Shown here piece by piece: positions 35,122-38,861 of a DNA stretch of 38,861 nucleotides. The translations under genes and the position numbers were made by a program. The stretch spans positions 1,188-40,048 of the forward strand of contig DGES01000009.1 of the NCBI GenBank assembly GCA_002386065.1, given 5' to 3'. Every line of letters starts with the position of its first letter. Within the stretch, counting starts at the first letter, position 1. The notes beneath the pieces were generated by a model. It had not been told where the DNA came from, did no database searches, and saw only the letters and a program-made list of their open reading frames with translations. The DNA is from Firmicutes bacterium UBA3920. GTDB lineage: Bacteria; Bacillota; Clostridia; Caldicoprobacterales; Xylanivirgaceae.

Positions 35122-35200
35122 TTTTTTCTTTCCTCCAAACGTAGTATGAAAATAATTTTTGTCCTGATTAGATAACCAATTACCATAAGGTAAAAGTATA

Positions 35201-36538
35201 TTAAAGTCCCATTATCCAAGTTGCAAAAGTAAAGTAAAACACAAGAGATATAGCATCTACTATGGTAGTTATAAGAGGACTTGCCATTATAGCTGGATCA
35301 ATATTAAGCTTTTGGGCAATCATGGGCAAAAGTCCACCTACTATCTTTGCAAATATTACCGTAACTAAAAGAGTTGCAGATACTGTAAGAGAAAGAGCTA
35401 ATCCGTATCCCTCTAAAAAATATACCCTTAAAAAATTTACAATTGCAAGTGGAAGACCTACAACTAAACTTACCCTAAATTCCTTCCATATAACCTTAAA
35501 AGTATCCTTAAATGTTAATTCACCTAAAGCTATGCTTCTTATTATCAAAGTAGATGACTGAGAACCCGCATTTCCGCCTGTATCCATAAGCATGGGAATA
35601 AATACTGTCAGGGCAACAACCGCTTCAAGTGCTGATTCATATTTTTTTATAATCCCTCCACTTATGGTAGCCGATATCATGAGAACCATAAGCCATAACA
35701 TCCTCTTACTCGCCAATTTAAAAACACTTGTATCTAGATAACTCTCTCTAAGTGGCTGTATAGCCGCCATTTTATGAAAGTCTTCCGTGTTTTCAAGCTC
35801 AATGACATCTACAATATCATCAACGGTTATAATACCCACAAGACGACGTTCCTGATCAACTACAGGCAGAGCTAAAAAACCATATTTTTTAAATACATCG
35901 GCTATATATTCCTGATCATCATATGTGCTTACATATATAATCTGAGTTTCCATTATATCTTCTATTATTGCATCTGGATCAGCTAATACAAGATCCCTTA
36001 GGGATACAATACCCTCAAGTCGACGCTCTTCATCTATCACATAACAGGTATATATAGTTTCTTTATCCTGACCAATTTCCCTTATGCGCTTTAATGCATC
36101 CCTTACTTTCATATGTTTTTTTAAGTCTACAAATTCGATTGTCATGAGGCTACCAGCTGAATCTTCTGGATAGTTTAAAAACTGATTTATAAGCCGTCGC
36201 TCTGTTTCACTAGAATTTTTAAGTATCTTTTTTACTACGTTAGCTGGCATCTCTTCAATATAATCTATCCTATCGTCAAAATATAACTCTTCTACAATAC
36301 TCGCAAGCTCTTCTTCATCAACTAACATCGAAAACTCTGACTGTCGCTGTGAAGAAAGATGTGAAAATACATTGACTGCTAAATCTTTAGGTAATAATCT
36401 AAATACCAAAAGGGCAGTCTTATGATCAAGTTCTTCTAGAAACTCTGCTATGTCTGCAGCCCTCATAGTCTTTAGTATATTAGTTAAACGTATGAGATCA
36501 TGTTTGTCCAACAATTCTTTTAAAATTGAAAAATCCAT
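35201..36538 (-). CDS. mgtE: magnesium transporter MgtE
   Basis: MgtE is a Mg2+-gated magnesium channel. The 445-residue protein has the full layout: a helical N domain (about 1-130, including AADIAEFLEELDHKTALLVF), two CBS domains (about 135-260) that sense cytosolic Mg2+, a plug helix, and five membrane helices (about 285-445). The pore signature is visible as LMDTGGNAGSQSSTLIIRSIALGE. The ATG at 36538 has the strong SD AAGGAGG, 7 nt away. Upstream lie an M-box riboswitch with terminator, a small ORF, and a 15-bp inverted repeat whose distal arm contains this SD, so both transcription and translation seem controlled. Confidence 0.97.
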   Translation of the reverse strand: MDFSILKELLDKHDLIRLTNILKTMRAADIAEFLEELDHKTALLVFRLLPKDLAVNVFSHLSSQRQSEFSMLVDEEELASIVEELYFDDRIDYIEEMPANVVKKILKNSSETERRLINQFLNYPEDSAGSLMTIEFVDLKKHMKVRDALKRIREIGQDKETIYTCYVIDEERRLEGIVSLRDLVLADPDAIIEDIMETQIIYVSTYDDQEYIADVFKKYGFLALPVVDQERRLVGIITVDDIVDVIELENTEDFHKMAAIQPLRESYLDTSVFKLASKRMLWLMVLMISATISGGIIKKYESALEAVVALTVFIPMLMDTGGNAGSQSSTLIIRSIALGELTFKDTFKVIWKEFRVSLVVGLPLAIVNFLRVYFLEGYGLALSLTVSATLLVTVIFAKIVGGLLPMIAQKLNIDPAIMASPLITTIVDAISLVFYFTFATWIMGL

Positions 36539-36547
36539 TTCTATACC

Positions 36548-36727
36548 TCCTTACATCAATATTGTGCTTATTCTCACCCATATTAAACAATTTATGATAA
36601 ATACACCTACCACAAAAATATTTATACTACAACTGTGAGTCCATATGGGGTAAATCTACAACAATAGCTATTTCTACCGCCTAATTCACCATATATTGCA
36701 TCCATTTAAACTATATTGATGTAAGGA
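36548..36727 (-). promoter_or_regulatory. long-range inverted repeat that would sequester the mgtE ribosome-binding site
   Basis: On the minus strand TCCTTACATCAATAT (36727-36713) is perfectly complementary to ATATTGATGTAAGGA (36562-36548), 150 nt downstream. The second arm includes AAGGA of the mgtE SD AAGGAGG; one mismatch outward, a further C-G pair and A-T pair cover the remaining Gs. The first arm lies within the small ORF 36686-36814. The pairing is exact; its use in vivo is inferred. Confidence 0.7.
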
Positions 36728-36814
36728 TGTCATCACTATAAAATGGCAAATAGAGACGGTAGGAGTTGACCCTATAACTATATATCTAGGCCAACTATCA
36801 GTGTCAGTATTCAT
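36686..36814 (-). CDS. putative 42-residue leader peptide upstream of mgtE
   Basis: A short ORF too small for standard gene calling: MNTDTDSWPRYIVIGSTPTV followed by 22 residues ending NGCNIW-stop. The SD AGGAGG (36827-36822) with 7-nt spacing to ATG is as good as any in the window. It lies between the M-box terminator and mgtE. Its start is flanked by complementary segments GGTAGGA (36820-36814) and TCCTACC (36764-36758), with an inner pair GTTGGCC/GGTCAAC, so initiation may itself be structured. The N-terminus is Asp/Pro-containing (D4, D6, P9), loosely like the Mg2+-sensing MgtL leader of enterobacteria. I know no homologous family; it may be a regulatory uORF rather than a functional protein. 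Confidence 0.45.
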   Translation of the reverse strand: MNTDTDSWPRYIVIGSTPTVSICHFIVMTSLHQYSLNGCNIW

Positions 36815-36874
36815 CCTACCACCTCCTAATATAATCATAATACAAAGATCTTTAATCTAGACAGCTAAAATATA

Positions 36875-36900
36875 AAAGCCCCTCCACACGAAGGGGCTTT
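36875..36900 (-). terminator. intrinsic terminator of the M-box riboswitch
   Basis: AAAGCCCCT pairs with AGGGGCTTT around an 8-nt loop, followed by TATATTTT on the minus strand. The 5' arm (AAAGC) can instead pair with an upstream GCTTTG in the competing hairpin GCTTTGTTGT/ACACAAAGC (36921-36896), which would be the antiterminator. Confidence 0.9.
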
Positions 36901-36926
36901 GTGTTAATTACACAACAAAGCAAACC

Positions 36927-37082
36927 CTCCTTGTCGAGCTTTAGCACTATACAGCATAGGTCCAATCCCAACCACACTAGATAAAACCTTAATCCGGCAA
37001 TATCTGTTAACCCATTGGCGTCTTTCGACGTTTCCGGGTAGTGGTTTATAACTGTATAGGAGCCTCACCTAACGAGAGGTCA
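36927..37082 (-). ncRNA. M-box (ykoK) Mg2+ riboswitch aptamer
   Basis: The minus strand carries the M-box core in order: CGTTAGGTGAGGCTCCTATA, then GACGCCAATGGGTTAACAGA, then GACCTATGCTGTATAGTGCT and AAAGCTCGACAAGGAGGG. These match the conserved blocks I know for the ykoK/M-box RNA, which folds when Mg2+ is plentiful and causes premature termination upstream of magnesium transporter genes. A terminator and a competing antiterminator follow directly, and the gene downstream is mgtE, as expected. The promoter at 37088-37116 would start transcription at about 37081, at the first helix. Confidence 0.96.
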
Positions 37083-37087
37083 TCTTT

Positions 37088-37116
37088 ATTGTAACATCAT
37101 ATAGTATTGATTTCAA
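37088..37116 (-). promoter_or_regulatory. sigma-A promoter of the mgtE leader
   Basis: On the minus strand TTGAAA (37116-37111), a 17-nt spacer and TACAAT (37093-37088), with TGT just before the -10 (extended -10). It is placed about 7 nt upstream of the first helix of the M-box aptamer. Confidence 0.75.
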
Positions 37117-37136
37117 CATTTATGCAATAATAAAAA

Positions 37137-37790
37137 CTATTTTCCTATGGGGATGCATATTCGTTGACCTATCTGGAGATTTTTAGGATCTACACCTGGA
37201 TTTGCCTTCATAATAGCTTCGACAGTTGTGCCAAATCGGGATGCTAATTTATAAAATGTATCTCCTGCTTTGATTACATATACTACACTACCAGGGGGAC
37301 AGATAGGCACAGGACTAACCATAGGAATACATACCACTTGCCCTATCTGAAGATTTTTAGGATCAACTCCAGGATTAACTCTCATAATAGCTTCAACCGT
37401 TGTGCCAAAACGAGCTGCCAAAGCATAAAACGTATCTCCTGCCTTAATCGTATACATTATAGTTCCAGGAGGACAGATGGGAGCTGGCTTGGTTACAGGT
37501 ATACAAATTACTTGACCTATTTGAAGATTATTAGGATCAACTCCAGGATTTACAGCGCTAATAGCCGCAACGGTTGTATTAAAACGTTGTGCCAACTTAT
37601 AAAAAGTATCACCAGACTGTATTACATAGGGCATGGTACCTCTAGGACACGGTGGAGCTTTCCATGATGGTCTATCCCAGTCGCCACATGGAGGTCTGGG
37701 ATAGTATGGTCTTGGATAACAGTCATATGGAGATCTTGGAGGATATCCATACTGAACCATATTCCAATCATCGTCATAGGGATAACACAT
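37137..37790 (-). CDS. triple-LysM protein with a Tyr/Pro-rich N-terminus (possible spore-coat or cell-wall protein)
   Basis: LysM modules bind N-acetylglucosamine in peptidoglycan or chitin. From the ATG at 37790 the protein has 217 residues; a TTG at 37796 is the alternative, with the SD AGGAGG fitting either. There is no signal peptide. The first 45 residues are rich in Tyr, Pro, Cys and Asp (YDCYPRPYYPRPP), a composition common in spore-coat or exosporium proteins. Three LysM repeats follow with a 58-residue period, each CPxG-x2-x-YxIxxGDTFYxLAxRF, NPGVDPxNLQIGQ, and CIP at the end. The cysteine pair framing each repeat may form disulphides. Coat location, in the manner of SafA, is an inference. 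Confidence 0.85.
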   Translation of the reverse strand: MCYPYDDDWNMVQYGYPPRSPYDCYPRPYYPRPPCGDWDRPSWKAPPCPRGTMPYVIQSGDTFYKLAQRFNTTVAAISAVNPGVDPNNLQIGQVICIPVTKPAPICPPGTIMYTIKAGDTFYALAARFGTTVEAIMRVNPGVDPKNLQIGQVVCIPMVSPVPICPPGSVVYVIKAGDTFYKLASRFGTTVEAIMKANPGVDPKNLQIGQRICIPIGK

Positions 37791-38087
37791 ATACAAAACA
37801 CCTCCTAAACACTTGTGTATATTACAGTATATTCAATACTTGCTCAAGTGTTCTATTTTAGGAGATGCATTTTTAGTTTCTAAAAACTAAAGATTAGAAG
37901 TTAATATTATTTATATAGTTTCTTTAAGTTTAATAAATTTGATAAAATGACAAATTTATGGGTGCTCAAAATAGCAATCTTTTGCTAGTATTTTCCCTAT
38001 TAAGCTCACAGCAAACTTGCATCACTCATCTACTACTTATATCAAACATATAAAATAAAATTCCATCGAATAACGATGGAATTTTAT
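37791..38087. other. 297-bp intergenic region with short inverted repeats
   Basis: No gene seen. Just upstream of the LysM gene's SD, AACACTTG (37808-37815) is inverted as CAAGTGTT (37845-37852), and ACTTG-CT-CAAGT (37838-37849) forms a nested palindrome sharing that arm. Further up, TTTAGTTT/AAACTAAA (37872-37891) is a short hairpin. These could be operator or leader structures; I find no clear sigma-A promoter, which would fit a sporulation sigma factor. Confidence 0.45.
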
Positions 38088-38089
38088 TT
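38053..38089 (-). terminator. terminator of the peptidoglycan-binding protein gene
   Basis: AAATAAAATTCCATCG (38053-38068) pairs perfectly with CGATGGAATTTTATTT (38074-38089) around a 5-nt loop, a 16-bp stem with T-rich ends. It overlaps the stop codon of the gene (38088-38090). Confidence 0.88.
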
Positions 38090-38861
38090 ATCTTGCAGCT
38101 TTACGAACCATAGCTTGATGATCAGGATCAACTCTTCCACTGCCATGGGTTTTGCTGCCTAAAAAATGTATGCAAAATTGTCCATTAAAATTATTATTAT
38201 ATATGGTCTGTTGACCATGAGGCATTCCATTCATGGATGCAGCAATTCTTCTACCTCCATAGTCTACAATTATTGCCCTTCTGGCCCAACTCCAGTTTCC
38301 ATATATACTCTTCATAATAGCTGTATCATTAGCTGTAAGGGGTTCCACATCGGCATGATTAGTACCACCCATTCTATAGACTTTAAAACTCTTTCCAGTA
38401 TCTACATCTGTTACAACAGCTGTCGCTCCCCTTGGAAATAAACTTCTAACAGTTGACCAATGGAGCATCTCAACTGAAGATTTATTAGAAGAACCTCTCG
38501 ATGACGATGAATCAGTAGATGACAATTTAAGTTTAGCCATAGTAGCTGAGCCTACTATACCATCAGCCACCAAGCCATTTGCCTTCTGAAAATTCTTAAC
38601 CGATTGTTCCGTCCTAAAACCAAATATACCATCCACACTGTACTTATGGTAGCCCTTTGACTTGAGTTTTTGCTGTAGGTCCTTTACATCTGCACCTCTG
38701 CTACCTCGCCGCAACAGTCTACTGCTATTGCTAGTACTCGTACTGCGATTAGTATTGTTGCTACCTTTTTGCAGTGCTGCTAATGTCCTCTGACCTACTA
38801 TACCATCAGCCACCAAACCATTTGCCTTCTGAAAATTCTTAACCGATTGTTCCGTCCTAAA
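38088..38861 (-). CDS. peptidoglycan-binding-repeat protein with an unclassified C-terminal domain (5' end outside window)
   Basis: The frame is open to the window edge, so only the C-terminal 257 residues are visible. They begin inside one PG_binding_1 repeat (FRTEQSVKNFQKANGLVADG, IVGQRTLAAL), continue through a Ser/Asn/Thr linker (SNNTNRSTSTSNSS) and a full second repeat (LLRRGSRGADVKDLQQKLKS to IVGSATMAKL), then another Ser-rich linker. The last 130 residues form a domain I cannot assign: AVVTDVDTGKSFKVYRMGG, NWSWARRAIIVDYGGRRIAA, MPHGQQTIYNNNFNGQFCIH. Its His...Cys-Ile-His arrangement recalls L,D-transpeptidases but lacks the standard SHGC motif. The protein is likely secreted and acts on or binds the cell wall or spore cortex. 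Confidence 0.8.
   Translation of the reverse strand, partial: FRTEQSVKNFQKANGLVADGIVGQRTLAALQKGSNNTNRSTSTSNSSRLLRRGSRGADVKDLQQKLKSKGYHKYSVDGIFGFRTEQSVKNFQKANGLVADGIVGSATMAKLKLSSTDSSSSRGSSNKSSVEMLHWSTVRSLFPRGATAVVTDVDTGKSFKVYRMGGTNHADVEPLTANDTAIMKSIYGNWSWARRAIIVDYGGRRIAASMNGMPHGQQTIYNNNFNGQFCIHFLGSKTHGSGRVDPDHQAMVRKAAR
38551..38861. repeat. near-identical intragenic repeat, 243-bp period
   Basis: 38551-38618 and 38794-38861 are the same 68 nt with one mismatch (caaGcc/caaAcc), offset by 243 bp (81 codons). Both encode FRTEQSVKNFQKANGLVADG IVG. The right copy is cut by the window end, so the repeat may extend further. Identity at synonymous positions suggests recent duplication or gene conversion. 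Confidence 0.92.

Noticed and set aside
36755..36790. tRNA-like T-arm (GGGTCAACTCC) in the mgtE leader
   Set aside because: The sequence resembles a T-loop arm, but no acceptor, anticodon or D arm of the right spacing is present; the segment pairs instead in the hairpin described.
1..38861. CRISPR array, prophage, transposon or restriction system
   Set aside because: No array of spaced repeats, integrase, transposase or defence genes was found; repeats present are tandem, intragenic or terminator-like.

Overview
The window is a compact, AT-rich chromosomal core segment of an endospore-forming Firmicute, most likely a Clostridia member. The evidence is the gene order rpoD-dnaG, recO-era-ybeY-pgpH-phoH-yqfD-yqfC, yqeY-rpsU, mtaB-rsmE-prmA-dnaJ-dnaK-grpE-hrcA (headed by a CIRCE operator) and hemW-lepA-spoIIP-gpr-rpsT-holA. 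Sporulation genes (yqfC, yqfD, spoIIP, gpr), strong Shine-Dalgarno (SD) sites and many TTG/GTG starts agree with this. I cannot name the genus from the sequence alone. No tRNA, rRNA, CRISPR array, insertion sequence, prophage or integrase was seen.

Layout, low to high coordinate; nearly everything is on the minus strand, so operons read right to left. 1-3280: sigma factor RpoD (5' end only), primase DnaG and a dGTPase-type HD hydrolase. 3281-3969: a gap without a convincing gene. 3970-6603: pyruvate phosphate dikinase. 6744-13910: a tight run yqfC > yqfD > phoH > pgpH > ybeY > era > yqzL > recO (sporulation, RNA/ribosome maturation, c-di-AMP hydrolysis, recombination repair). 13967-14041: back-to-back hairpin terminators. 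14046-15147: rpsU-yqeY and a HIT protein. 15200-23121: the HrcA heat-shock operon hrcA > grpE > dnaK > dnaJ > prmA > rsmE > mtaB. 23137-28962: gpr, spoIIP, a small membrane protein, lepA, hemW. 29497-29781 (+): ribosomal protein S20, converging on holA and a BaiN-like flavoprotein. 32435-34700 (+): lysA and a DegV lipid-binding protein. 34753-37116: a zinc-ribbon protein and the Mg2+ transporter mgtE behind an M-box riboswitch. 37137-38861: two cell-envelope or spore-surface proteins (three LysM domains; peptidoglycan-binding repeats plus an unclassified C-terminal domain, cut by the window edge).

The most interesting region is the roughly 540-nt leader of mgtE (36539-37081). After the M-box aptamer and its terminator lies a small ORF with an excellent SD (36686-36814). 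Inside that ORF is a 15-nt segment perfectly complementary to the mgtE ribosome-binding site 150 nt further on. This suggests a second, translation-level control of Mg2+ uptake: leader-ORF translation would open the mgtE RBS. The pairing and ORF are seen directly; the mechanism is inference. The rest of the window is mostly conserved housekeeping DNA with small oddities: mutually exclusive palindromes after yqeY, terminators that overlap stop codons, a degenerate copy of the dnaG start region and a 19-bp tandem duplication.
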